A stretch of DNA of 64,000 bases from JAWKOK01 sp963765875 (lineage in GTDB: Bacteria; Chloroflexota; Anaerolineae; Caldilineales; Caldilineaceae), in assembly GCA_963765875.1 (NCBI GenBank), contig CAVXYK010000006.1, positions 641,105-705,104 of the forward strand. The letters run 5' to 3'. The position numbers and the translations under genes were made by a program. A model generated the notes under the pieces. That model was not told where the DNA came from. It saw only the letters and a list, made by a program, of their open reading frames with translations, and ran no database searches. Positions 56,358 to 63,601 of this stretch are shown here, piece by piece (the stretch's first letter is position 1; each line of letters opens with the position of its first letter).

Positions 56358-57645
56358 ATGGCTAGGCCACGCCGAACCAGTAACAATCAATCAAAGACGG
56401 GAACCGTAAAGCAACGACGCGGTGCGACGGTCAGCGAACTGGACGAATATATCCACTTGGGTGAAGACCAGGATCAAGAAGAAGATCTATTCGATGATGT
56501 TCCCGACGATGATGAAAACGAAGACGATGCCGCGCCGATCCCAAAGATCGAGCGCGACACGAAACTAGAACAAGAGATCGAAGAAGAAAAATTCGTCCCG
56601 ATCGAAAAACTGATCGAGGACGTTCCCGAACTGGGCGACAGCGTCGATCCGGTACGGCTGTTCCTGCGCGATATCGGTCGTCACCCACTTCTCACCGGCG
56701 AGCAAGAGCTCTACTACGCCGAACTGATCGCCAAAGGTGTGGCTGCCCAGCAGAGACTGGACGAAATTGCCGAGTCCGGGGAAGAAGTTGATCTCGACCA
56801 ACAGGACGAACTCGAGCTGATCGCGATACGCGGGAAGGAGGCCCACAACATCCTGGCGCAATGCAATTTGCGGCTGGTTGTAAGTGTGGCAAAGCGCTAC
56901 ATCGGACGCGGGCTGAACTTCCTAGATCTGATCCAAGAAGGCAACATCGGCCTCCTGCGTGCCGTCGACAAATTCGACCACACGCTGGGGTACAAGTTCA
57001 GCACCTATGCCACCTGGTGGATCCGGCAGGCTATCAGCCGGGCCATCGCCGACCAGGCACGCACCATCCGCATTCCTGTGCACATGGTCGAGACGATCAA
57101 TCGCCAACGCCGCATTCAGCGACAGCTCCAGCAAGATCTGGGACGAGAGCCGTTGGCGGAGGAACTGGCAATGGCCATGGAGTTCCTGGAACCGGCGGAC
57201 GTCAGCGTGGTCAAGCAGAGCATGACGACCGGTATGTCACTGGAGAGCGGACGTCGAACAGCGCCTGGAACGGGCTGCGGCCAAGGTGCGCAAGATTCAG
57301 CGATTGAGCCGAGAGCCCATCAGCCTGGACACGCCGGTGGGCAACGAGGACAACAGCTACCTGGGCGACTTCATCGAGGATGACAGCCTGCCTGGTCCGG
57401 TGGATGCAGCCAGCCGTCGCCTGCTAAAAGAGCAGATGGTGGAGATCCTGGATGCACTGAACGAACGCGAGCGCAAAGTGCTGATCATGCGCTTTGGCCT
57501 TGAAGATGGCGTTACGCGTACGTTGGAGGACGTGGGCAAGGAGTTCAACGTCACCCGCGAGCGCGTGCGCCAGATCGAAGCAAAGGCGCTGCGCAAGCTG
57601 CGCCATCCGCTGCGTAGCCGAAAATTGAGAGACTATTTGACGTAA
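56358..57645 (+). CDS. rpoD: Primary sigma factor, one frame break
   Basis: Housekeeping sigma-70 (428 residues after correction), which directs RNA polymerase to TTGACA/TATAAT promoters. Start ATG 56358 behind AAAAGGAG. It has an acidic N-terminus, region 1.2 in DPVRLFLRDIGRHPLLTGEQ, region 2 in LIQEGNIGLLRAVDKFDHTL and FSTYATWWIRQAISRAI, and region 4.2 in VTRERVRQIEAKALRKLRHP. An extra G at 57249-57250 breaks the frame between regions 3.0 and 3.1 (corrected SLESDVEQRLERAAAK). The gene cannot plausibly be dead, so a sequence error is almost certain. It shares the promoter at 54052 with dnaG. Confidence 0.96.
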
Positions 57646-57657
57646 AGACGTTGCGTA

Positions 57658-57780
57658 CTGCGTACTGCTTGCTGCGTGCTGCTTGAGGTTTCCGTTGCGA
57701 TCCTGATTCTCCGCGGTGAAACACTTGGGAATCACGTGAATGGATGCTCATGCAATCCTCACGCAGCAAGCAGTACGCAG
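57658..57780. repeat. 21-bp perfect inverted repeat after rpoD
   Basis: CTGCGTACTGCTTGCTGCGTG-type arm at 57658-57678 and its exact reverse complement at 57760-57780, 81 bp apart. The arms themselves are built of CTGCGTA/CTGCTTG units. A MITE-like or REP-like unit, with no coding content inside. Confidence 0.85.
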
Positions 57781-57802
57781 CACAAATTACGCGATTCGAA
57801 TT

Positions 57803-57832
57803 TTGACAGTCCCGGGCAACAAATCGTATACT
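57803..57832 (+). promoter_or_regulatory. Promoter of tRNA-Asn
   Basis: A perfect TTGACA at 57803 and TATACT at 57827 with an 18-bp spacer, ending 20 bp before the tRNA. Confidence 0.8.
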
Positions 57833-57852
57833 GTCGTGGTGTTAAAAAATGG

Positions 57853-57928
57853 TCCTCGGTAGCTCAATCGGCAGAGCATGCGGCTGTTAACCGCAGGGTT
57901 GCTAGTTCGAGTCTAGCCCGGGGAGCCA
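57853..57928 (+). tRNA. tRNA-Asn (anticodon GTT)
   Basis: 76 nt with encoded CCA. The acceptor stem TCCTCGG pairs with CCGGGGA. The anticodon arm GCGG-CTGTTAA-CCGC gives anticodon GTT. The T arm contains GTTCGAGTC. tRNA-Asn genes are frequent integration sites, and a tyrosine recombinase gene begins 310 bp downstream. Confidence 0.95.
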
Positions 57929-57944
57929 CATCTAACGTTTAACG

Positions 57945-57986
57945 GAGCCGTTACCTCTGGTAGAGAGGTAGCGGCTCTAACGTTTT
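57945..57986 (+). terminator. Terminator of tRNA-Asn
   Basis: GAGCCGTTACCTCT, five-base loop, AGAGGTAGCGGCTC (one G-U pair), then TTTTT. This hairpin is duplicated 157 bp further on. Confidence 0.85.
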
Positions 57987-58170
57987 TAGGGCCGAAAAAC
58001 ATTATCAACGGAAGGCCTTAACCAAGGATAGAGCGTGCGGTTGGGGAGATGCTGCGGCTGCAGCCGCACGATCGTATTCAACCGCCCAAAACCGTTGACG
58101 AAAGCCGTTACCTCAGGAAAGGAGGTAGCGGCTTTCGCCATTTTAGGGGCCGAAAACATTATCGCCGAGA
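57945..58170. repeat. Duplicated hairpin block, offset about 157 bp
   Basis: Two blocks share the hairpin GCCGTTACCTC...GAGGTAGCGGC (57945-57977 and 58100-58136) and, after it, TTTTAGG then GGCCGAAAA(A)CATTATC (57989 and 58146). Between them is the palindrome TGCGGCTGCAGCCGCA (58053-58068) inside GCGGTTG...CAACCGC arms. The block sits between tRNA-Asn and the recombinase gene. It could be an attachment region or a simple tandem duplication. Confidence 0.8.
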
Positions 58171-58238
58171 TTATCAACCGTACCTACGTACAGAGGGGCG
58201 GATAAACCCCCCGTTTCGTACCCAGACTGGAGGTCAAA

Positions 58239-59165
58239 ATGTTACCCTGGGAAGATGCACTTGAGGGCTATTGGCTGGCAAAACGACAGAACTTGAGCAA
58301 CAACACCGTCATCGAATACGATCGCACATTCCGGCGCTTCGGCGAATGGGTCGGCCAAGTCGACGTTGACGAGATCACCACCACCAACGTGCGCGCATTT
58401 CTGCTGCACCTCAAAGAAGATTGCGGGCTGGCGCCCAAGACCGTCGCCAATTCATGGGTGGGTCTCAGTTCTCTCTGGAGCTGGTTGCACAGCGAGTTTG
58501 GCGTCACCCATATCCTCAAAAAGGTAGATCGACCAAAGTTTCAGCGCAAGTCGCCGGAACCCTTCACCGAGAACGAAGTCAAGCGCCTCCTCACGGCCTG
58601 TCATGCCATGAAGGCATACGACCCGATCAATGAATGCTACGTCGAAGGCCTGCGACCTTCCGCGGCCAGAGACTACGCCATCATGGTCGTGCTGGTGGCC
58701 ACCGGCATCCGCGCCAGCGAACTCTGCGATCTCAACGTCGCTGACTACGACAAGAAGCGCGGCAAGATCACCATCCACCATGGCAAGGGCGACAAGATGC
58801 GCATTCTCTACGTGGGCACCACCGCCATGCAGCGTATGTGGCGCTATCTGCTGGTGCGCGGCAAGAAGCTGGCCCCGAGCGAACCGCTCTTCCTGGGCAA
58901 GTTCGGCGACCGCATGACGCCCAGTTCGCTGCGGCAGATGGTCAAACGAGCCGGCCGCCGGGCCGATGTCGAGAAGGCGCACCCACACCGGTTTCGCCAC
59001 ACGTTCGCCATCAACTTCCTGCGCAACGGCGGATCCGTGCTGGAACTCAAGGAGATGCTGGGCCATGAGAAGTTGGAGACAGTGCTGATCTACGCGCGCC
59101 TGGCCGAGGTCGACCTGGAGATGGCGCAGCGGCGGTCGAACGTCGCCGACACGTGGAATCTATAG
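58239..59165 (+). CDS. Tyrosine recombinase/integrase
   Basis: 308 residues, XerC/D-like size. N-terminal SAM-like core-binding domain (ALEGYWLAKRQNLSNNTVIE), then the catalytic domain with the complete set: Arg in VATGIRASELCDLNV, Lys in HHGKGDKMR, His-x-x-Arg in AHPHRFRHTFAINF, His in MLGHEKLETVLIYAR with the nucleophile Tyr. Start at ATG 58239 behind TGGAGG. The position after tRNA-Asn and before a repeat array and accessory genes suggests an element integrase rather than the chromosomal dimer-resolution enzyme, but a housekeeping role cannot be ruled out. Confidence 0.92.
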   Translation: MLPWEDALEGYWLAKRQNLSNNTVIEYDRTFRRFGEWVGQVDVDEITTTNVRAFLLHLKEDCGLAPKTVANSWVGLSSLWSWLHSEFGVTHILKKVDRPKFQRKSPEPFTENEVKRLLTACHAMKAYDPINECYVEGLRPSAARDYAIMVVLVATGIRASELCDLNVADYDKKRGKITIHHGKGDKMRILYVGTTAMQRMWRYLLVRGKKLAPSEPLFLGKFGDRMTPSSLRQMVKRAGRRADVEKAHPHRFRHTFAINFLRNGGSVLELKEMLGHEKLETVLIYARLAEVDLEMAQRRSNVADTWNL

Positions 59166-59187
59166 GGCAAGCACGTCAACCCAACGT

Positions 59188-59222
59188 CGCCCCGGCCAGC
59201 AGATACGATGCTGGCCGGGGCG
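59188..59222 (+). terminator. 14-bp hairpin after the recombinase gene
   Basis: CGCCCCGGCCAGCA, seven bases, TGCTGGCCGGGGCG: a perfect 14-bp GC-rich stem 22 bp after the stop, with no T-tract. A likely transcription or RNA-stability signal. Confidence 0.7.
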
Positions 59223-59262
59223 TGACGCCCAGATCAATCGATCAGCTACTGTCCGTCACGGC

Positions 59263-59564
59263 CTGCCAATAACTCCCAATATCTGCCACAGTCTCTCACC
59301 GACTGTCAGAATTGCGCAAAACCTGTCACGGTCTGTCACCGCCTCCCACGAATGCCGGATATCTCCCATGGTATCCCGCCGTCTCCCAGAATTGCGCAGA
59401 ATCACGTCACGGCCTGTCAGAATTGCCGGAAACCTGTCACCGGCCTGTCACCGGACTGTCAACATTTCCCAATATCTGTCACGGTCTCGTCACGACTGTC
59501 AGAATTGCCAAAATCCGTCACGGCCTGCCATGGTCTCCCATAATTCACCAAGGCCTATCACATT
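59263..59564. repeat. 10-bp helically phased CTGTCA array
   Basis: About 30 consecutive units start at 59263, 59273, 59283, 59293, 59303 and so on to 59555, average spacing 10.07 bp. Most begin CTGTCA, CTGCCA, CTCCCA or CTCTCA. Units form 40-bp blocks: CTGTCACGGT, CTGTCACCGC, CTGTCAGAAT, then TGCnnnAAAC, repeated about seven times with single-base slips. Less regular copies extend back to about 59246. The block length is not a multiple of three, so this is DNA-level structure and not a protein repeat. It lies about 100 bp downstream of the recombinase gene. Confidence 0.88.
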
Positions 59565-60310
59565 GGGTGGGTGTTTGCTTGGCCCGGCAGGCCGGCGCTG
59601 TCGCGGCTGCATAGCGAATCTCGAACCAGCGGACGCAGCTGTCAATGCCGGATCCAGTGGCGAGGGGATAGGGACAATTCTCACCAGTCGACAAGCAGTT
59701 CTTGTTCATTCCAGCCTGATATTGTCCACTTATGATTGCTTTTGCATTCCGGCTGTTTACAATGGCAACGCTCGAAAGCAGGCTGTCTTCGCCTCCCCCA
59801 ACGGCTATAATTGTGGGAATTCTGGGCGTTGCGAGCGCCATTTTTGGCATGTCAAGCCCATGCGGCTTTCGAGCGCTATAGTGATCACGACGTGACCACT
59901 TCGTGATCATTTCCGGTATTTTTTAGCCTATCACACGTTGCTGTCACCAGCCGTCGCACCATCTCACTCAAGCCAGAACGTGTGAATTTTTTCCCGATAT
60001 TGACATTGCCAAAAAGCATGGTACTGTTGAGTCCTACAGTGAATTGGGCCAAGTCGATACGGTAAGTTTATCCGCGCTTTATCTGCCTCTCTCCTCATTC
60101 ATTCCAAACCTTTGTTCAAATGCATTTCGGTCGCGCTCTTCCTCAACAGTCAGTACTACGCGTACGCCACGATATTGACTGTTAAAAGGAAATTGACACT
60201 GAAAAGGGATCGGACGATTTTGAGACCGGTTTCCCTCTGAAACGGGCGCAGCTGGCCGAAACGATGACAAAGGAAAATTTCCTTAATTGCAGTGAAAAGG
60301 TTTAGTTACC
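59565..60310. other. Intergenic region without a supported gene
   Basis: About 750 bp. It contains a perfect 9-bp hairpin TGATCACGA...TCGTGATCA (59882-59909), which looks like an operator, and a possible promoter TTGACA (60000) with TACTGT (60022), 16 bp apart. A minus-strand frame at 60079-60270 is short and unrecognised and is not called. Confidence 0.5.
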
Positions 60311-60625
60311 ATGGTACTTTATGTTATGCAGTGGAACGTCCATCCAGATAAGACGGATGCCTATATGGAATGGTCCAAAGGGGCAATCGCACGTACCGTG
60401 TCAGCGCCGGGGGTAGTCGAATTCCGGGCGTATCGACCAGCCACCGGAACGTCACAAGCCGTGATTACATATGAGTTTGCCAACATGGCAGCTTGGGAAA
60501 CTTGGCAGGCACATCAAGACGTGCAGGATGTGGTAACGGAACTACGAACGCTTGCTAACAATGTAAGTTCAGAACTATGGGGCCCGTCACCGGTTGTTCC
60601 CGACCCGATTCGACCAGGGGCATAG
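60311..60625 (+). CDS. Antibiotic biosynthesis monooxygenase (ABM) domain protein
   Basis: 104 residues, ABM/dimeric alpha-beta barrel fold: MVLYVMQWNVHPDKTDAYMEW, the central VVEFRAYRPATGTSQAVITYEFANMAAWETW and a C-terminal helix. Such proteins oxidise quinols, degrade heme or merely bind small aromatics; no specific active-site set identifies which. Start ATG 60311, with a weak AAAAGG about 11 bp upstream. It is the first gene of the plus-strand accessory run. Confidence 0.8.
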   Translation: MVLYVMQWNVHPDKTDAYMEWSKGAIARTVSAPGVVEFRAYRPATGTSQAVITYEFANMAAWETWQAHQDVQDVVTELRTLANNVSSELWGPSPVVPDPIRPGA

Positions 60626-60741
60626 GCTCGAACACGATAACTAAAAACCAGGAGGTATGGTTGTTTCCTCCGCGCATATCTCTATGCCTCTTGGTAACTT
60701 TGTTGTCGTTATCCCTACAAGAAGCAGTCTAACGTAAGTTC

Positions 60742-61295
60742 TGCACAATCAGAGCCGGATTCACGAAAAACTGCGAAATTTGAGCATAACAAACCGTACG
60801 CAAAAACAACCCTTGGAGTTCAAAGATGGACAAATCGATCTCACCTGGACTGCGCACAACATTTCTGTTCCACGCCATAGTGGCTCTAATACTCGGGCTA
60901 GCCTATCTGCTCATTCCGGATATGATAGGCAGCCTCTTAAACTGGGACATGAGCGATTCGGCTTACCGCACGTTGGGGGCCGCAATGACCGCTATCGGCG
61001 TTTCGTCCTGGCTCTCCTTTCGGGCAAGCCTCTGGGGCGAGGTCAGGATCGTGGTGCAGTTCGAAATCGTATGGACGGTGCTCCTCGCGCTTGTTTCTGC
61101 CTGGGCACTGTTAACCGGCCTGATTCCACCGGTCGGGTGGCTAAACTTTGGCGTTGCAGTACTTTTCGCGATCGTCTTCAGCTACTTCTACATCCGAGAG
61201 AAATAGATTCAATCAAGCGCCAATATTCCAAATGCAAACCTTCTCTTAACGGTAGTTTTGCACAATCAGAGCCGGATTCACGAAAAACTGCGAAA
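60742..61295. repeat. 37-bp direct repeat flanking the small membrane gene
   Basis: An identical 37-bp sequence, beginning TGCACAATCAGAGCCGGATT, lies at 60742-60778 and 61259-61295, in the same orientation and 517 bp apart. It encloses the gene at 60826-61206. The right copy is also the left arm of the inverted repeat at 61245-61569, so the unit is probably a terminal repeat of a mobile element. Confidence 0.9.
60826..61206 (+). CDS. Four-helix membrane protein, unknown function
   Basis: 126 residues with four membrane helices (FLFHAIVALILGLAYLLI, LGAAMTAIGVSSWLSF, IVWTVLLALVSAWALL and LNFGVAVLFAIVFSYFYI). I recognise no named family with certainty. ATG 60826 after TTGGAG. It is flanked on both sides by the same 37-bp direct repeat, which suggests that it moved or was duplicated as part of a repeat-bounded segment. 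Confidence 0.7.
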   Translation: MDKSISPGLRTTFLFHAIVALILGLAYLLIPDMIGSLLNWDMSDSAYRTLGAAMTAIGVSSWLSFRASLWGEVRIVVQFEIVWTVLLALVSAWALLTGLIPPVGWLNFGVAVLFAIVFSYFYIREK

Positions 61296-61569
61296 AAATG
61301 AATGGTCGGATTGAACCATATCTGAGTGATACCGACTGAACACCACTATAGATGGCTTGAACCAGCTTGAATTCGGATGATTCGCCGCCATGATCGGCTC
61401 AATTCAGGCAGATCTTGTCCTGGATCGATGTTTTTTGACGAACGATTCGAGATCCAACCATCATTCATGTCGATTCTTGACCAGATCCGCCGAGTTGGGT
61501 CAGAATCGGCCATTCATTTTTGGTGATTTTTGGCAGATCTGGCTCCAGTTGCACAAAAGTTACGTTAGG
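61245..61569. mobile_element. Fold-back element with about 60-bp terminal inverted repeats
   Basis: The left arm 61245-61305 (TTAACGGTAGTTTTGCACAA and on to AATGAATGG) is repeated inverted at 61510-61569 (CCATTCATT to GTTACGTTAG) with moderate divergence, separated by about 205 bp of non-coding DNA. A solo copy of the arm lies at about 60729-60778. I see no clear target duplication. It fits a MITE or a relic of an insertion sequence. The rest of 61207-61982 has no supported gene, apart from the terminator at 61774. Confidence 0.8.
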
Positions 61570-61773
61570 ACGTGCCCTAAGCATGGATCTATCGAGGCGT
61601 CCGTGGGTGGTCCCGTGCTGGCGTTAATCTCATTTATACTGCCGTCTGCCTCGGACTGACGTTTACCGCAAAGCGCGCATTTTTGGAACTCGATTTCTAC
61701 TAACGATAGGCGTAACGCCTATAACGAATACACACGCGGTGATCTCAACCTACACCCCAATCCTACCCCTTAG

Positions 61774-61810
61774 CCCTGGCAGGATTGTCACACCGCCTGC
61801 CAGGGTTTTT
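61774..61810 (+). terminator. Intrinsic terminator without adjacent gene
   Basis: CCCTGGCAGG, 12-base loop, CCTGCCAGGG, then TTTTT: a full rho-independent terminator. No supported plus-strand gene ends nearby, so it may mark the end of a lost gene or an unrecognised small RNA. Confidence 0.85.
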
Positions 61811-61982
61811 CATTACGATCACCATTTCTCCTGACTGTACTCCGCTCAATTAATCACCGCGGCTGCTGCTCCCCCTCACATCATCCCGATTCAACAATCA
61901 CCACATTATTCACCACATGATGTGATGACGCCTCACCAAATTGCTTGATATCCTCTAGTCGAAGCACAGAAGAAACGCAACA

Positions 61983-62258
61983 ATGGAGAGCAGGAAATTA
62001 CCGAGGCACAAAATGGGCGAAGCGGGCAGACATGCAACGGAAGATGATGAGTCCGGGCTCACCGAAATTCGCGTCAAGGGACACCTTGATGACCGCTGGG
62101 CCAATCGGTTTGATGGCCTAATCATTACGCTGACCGAGAATGGCGATACGCTCTTAACCCGCCCGGTTGTGGATCAGGCCGCGTTGTTTGGATTACTTAG
62201 AAAAGTGCGTGATTTAGGGGTGCCATTGCTCTCAGCCAATCGCCTTGGACCTGACTAG
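61983..62258 (+). CDS. Conserved-looking small hypothetical protein
   Basis: 91 residues. The core (LTEIRVKGHLDDRWANRFDG through LGVPLLSANRLGPD) has a compact alternating pattern and ends in a segment like other small proteins that precede zinc-independent alcohol dehydrogenases. I know no function. Start ATG 61983 (or the ATG at residue 11). It is followed by an AT-rich duplicated leader and then the MDR gene. Confidence 0.7.
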   Translation: MESRKLPRHKMGEAGRHATEDDESGLTEIRVKGHLDDRWANRFDGLIITLTENGDTLLTRPVVDQAALFGLLRKVRDLGVPLLSANRLGPD

Positions 62259-62304
62259 ACAGATGGCTTACATGTCAAACAGTAACAAGTTTAGTCAAAA
62301 CCCA

Positions 62305-62474
62305 CAAATCCAATTTAACAAAACGCATCAACAGCATTCAAAAAGGAAAAACGATGACTTTCAAATAAAAACCGAATTCAATCCAAAAAACCGCAAGAAC
62401 GACAGGTTTCCTATATTCAAGTCCAATTCAACGAAACTCATAAATAGCATTCAAAAAGAGAGAAAACAATGACT
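62305..62474. repeat. Duplicated leader (about 55 bp) before the MDR gene
   Basis: CAAATCCAATTTAACAAAAC and on (62305-62359) recurs as CAAGTCCAATTCAACGAAAC and on (62418-62474). Each copy runs through AGCATTCAAAAAG and a purine-rich ribosome site into ATGAC. The first copy gives only a four-codon frame (MTFK), while the second starts the MDR gene. It is AT-rich compared with the surroundings. It looks like a duplicated translation start, or what is left after a gene between the copies was lost. Confidence 0.8.
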
Positions 62475-63551
62475 ACAACTGAAATTAAAGATGGCATCGT
62501 CAATAGGCCGCAAGGTAAACCGGCAAGCGTCGCGGGCGGGAAAGACACGCATATGAAAGCGATTGTTTTGCACAAGTACGGTTCGCCAGATGTGCTTAAC
62601 CTTGAGGAGATTCAAAAGCCGATCCCCAAAGACGATGAAGTATTGGTTAGAGTTCATGCAGCATCCGTCAATGCCGGGGACTGGCACCTGATGCGCGCGG
62701 ATCCGTTCTTAATCCGCCTGATGTTTGGGCTGCGAAAGCCAAAGCACTCAATACTGGGCTCTGACGTCGCGGGGCGGGTTGAAGCAGTTGGCCAAAATGT
62801 TACACACTTTCAGCCAGGTGATGAAGTGTTCGGGGACGTCGCGGGGAATGGCTTTGGTGCTTTTGCCGAGTATGTATCTGCGCCTGAAGATACGTTCGTG
62901 CCAAAGCCAGCCGGCTTAACATTTGAAGAAGCCGCCGCCGTTCCACTCGCTGCAGTCACCGCGCTACAGGGGCTGCGCGATCATGGACAAATCCAGGCAG
63001 GGCAAAAGGTTTTGATCAATGGTGCATCTGGTGGTGTGGGTACGTATGCCGTGCAGATTGCCAAATCCTACGGGGCGGAAGTAACTGGCGTGTGCAGCAC
63101 AAGTAAGGTAGAGATGGTGCGCTCGATTGGGGCAGATCACGTGATTGATTATACGCAAGAAGATTTCACCCAAAATGGGCAGCAGTATGATCTGATTCTT
63201 GCTGTTGGTGGCAACCGGGGGCTTGCAGACTACAAGCGCGCATTGGCGCCCAAAGGGATTTATGTCATGGTCGGTGGCTCGTCCACGGCGCAAATGTTTC
63301 AAGCCATGCTCCTCGGGCCATTGCACTCAAGAAATGGGGGCAAGCAGATGGGCAGCATGATGGCGAAACCAAACCAAAAAGATCTCGCCATAGTAAAAGA
63401 GCTTGTTGACGCTGGTAAAGTCGTTCCGGTGATCGATAAACAGTACCCGTTAAGCGAAGTTCCTGACGCGATACGCTATCTTGAAGCAGGACGTGCGCAA
63501 GGAAAAATCGTTATCAATGTAGTCAACAAGGAGCGTGCAAATGTTCAGTAA
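62469..63551 (+). CDS. MDR-family NAD(P)-dependent oxidoreductase
   Basis: Zinc-independent medium-chain dehydrogenase (quinone oxidoreductase-like), 360 residues. The GroES-like N-terminal domain starts at MKAIVLHKYGSPDVLNLEEI; the extension before that is not part of the fold, so an ATG at 62553 is an alternative start. The Rossmann motif is GQKVLINGASGGVGTYAVQIA. Probably reduces quinones, enones or aldehydes with NADPH. A second, related gene begins about 50 bp downstream. Confidence 0.92.
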   Translation: MTTTEIKDGIVNRPQGKPASVAGGKDTHMKAIVLHKYGSPDVLNLEEIQKPIPKDDEVLVRVHAASVNAGDWHLMRADPFLIRLMFGLRKPKHSILGSDVAGRVEAVGQNVTHFQPGDEVFGDVAGNGFGAFAEYVSAPEDTFVPKPAGLTFEEAAAVPLAAVTALQGLRDHGQIQAGQKVLINGASGGVGTYAVQIAKSYGAEVTGVCSTSKVEMVRSIGADHVIDYTQEDFTQNGQQYDLILAVGGNRGLADYKRALAPKGIYVMVGGSSTAQMFQAMLLGPLHSRNGGKQMGSMMAKPNQKDLAIVKELVDAGKVVPVIDKQYPLSEVPDAIRYLEAGRAQGKIVINVVNKERANVQ

Positions 63552-63601
63552 TCCTCGTCGACGACAATACTCATATGCCACCCAATCTGGGAGGAATAGC
63601 T

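Noticed and set aside
59263..59564. CRISPR array
   Set aside because: Units are about 10 bp with no spacer of unique sequence, and no cas genes are present.
59368..59910. Frames of 121 and 175 codons on both strands after the array
   Set aside because: They read through the 10-bp repeat or are its shadow. No ribosome site and no recognisable fold.
60079..60270. 63-codon minus-strand frame (ends VRVVLTVEEERDRNAFEQRF)
   Set aside because: The amino acid pattern is protein-like, but it is short and without a ribosome site or known family. It could be a gene remnant but is not supported enough to call.
60729..61569. Integron gene cassette with attC sites
   Set aside because: Terminal boxes miss RYYYAAC/GTTRRRY by one base at two ends, the fold-back loop is too long, and the recombinase shows no integron-specific insertion that I can identify.
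62245..62472. 75-codon frame across the duplicated leader
   Set aside because: It starts inside the preceding gene, is Asn/Lys-rich because of AT-rich non-coding DNA, and spans both leader copies.
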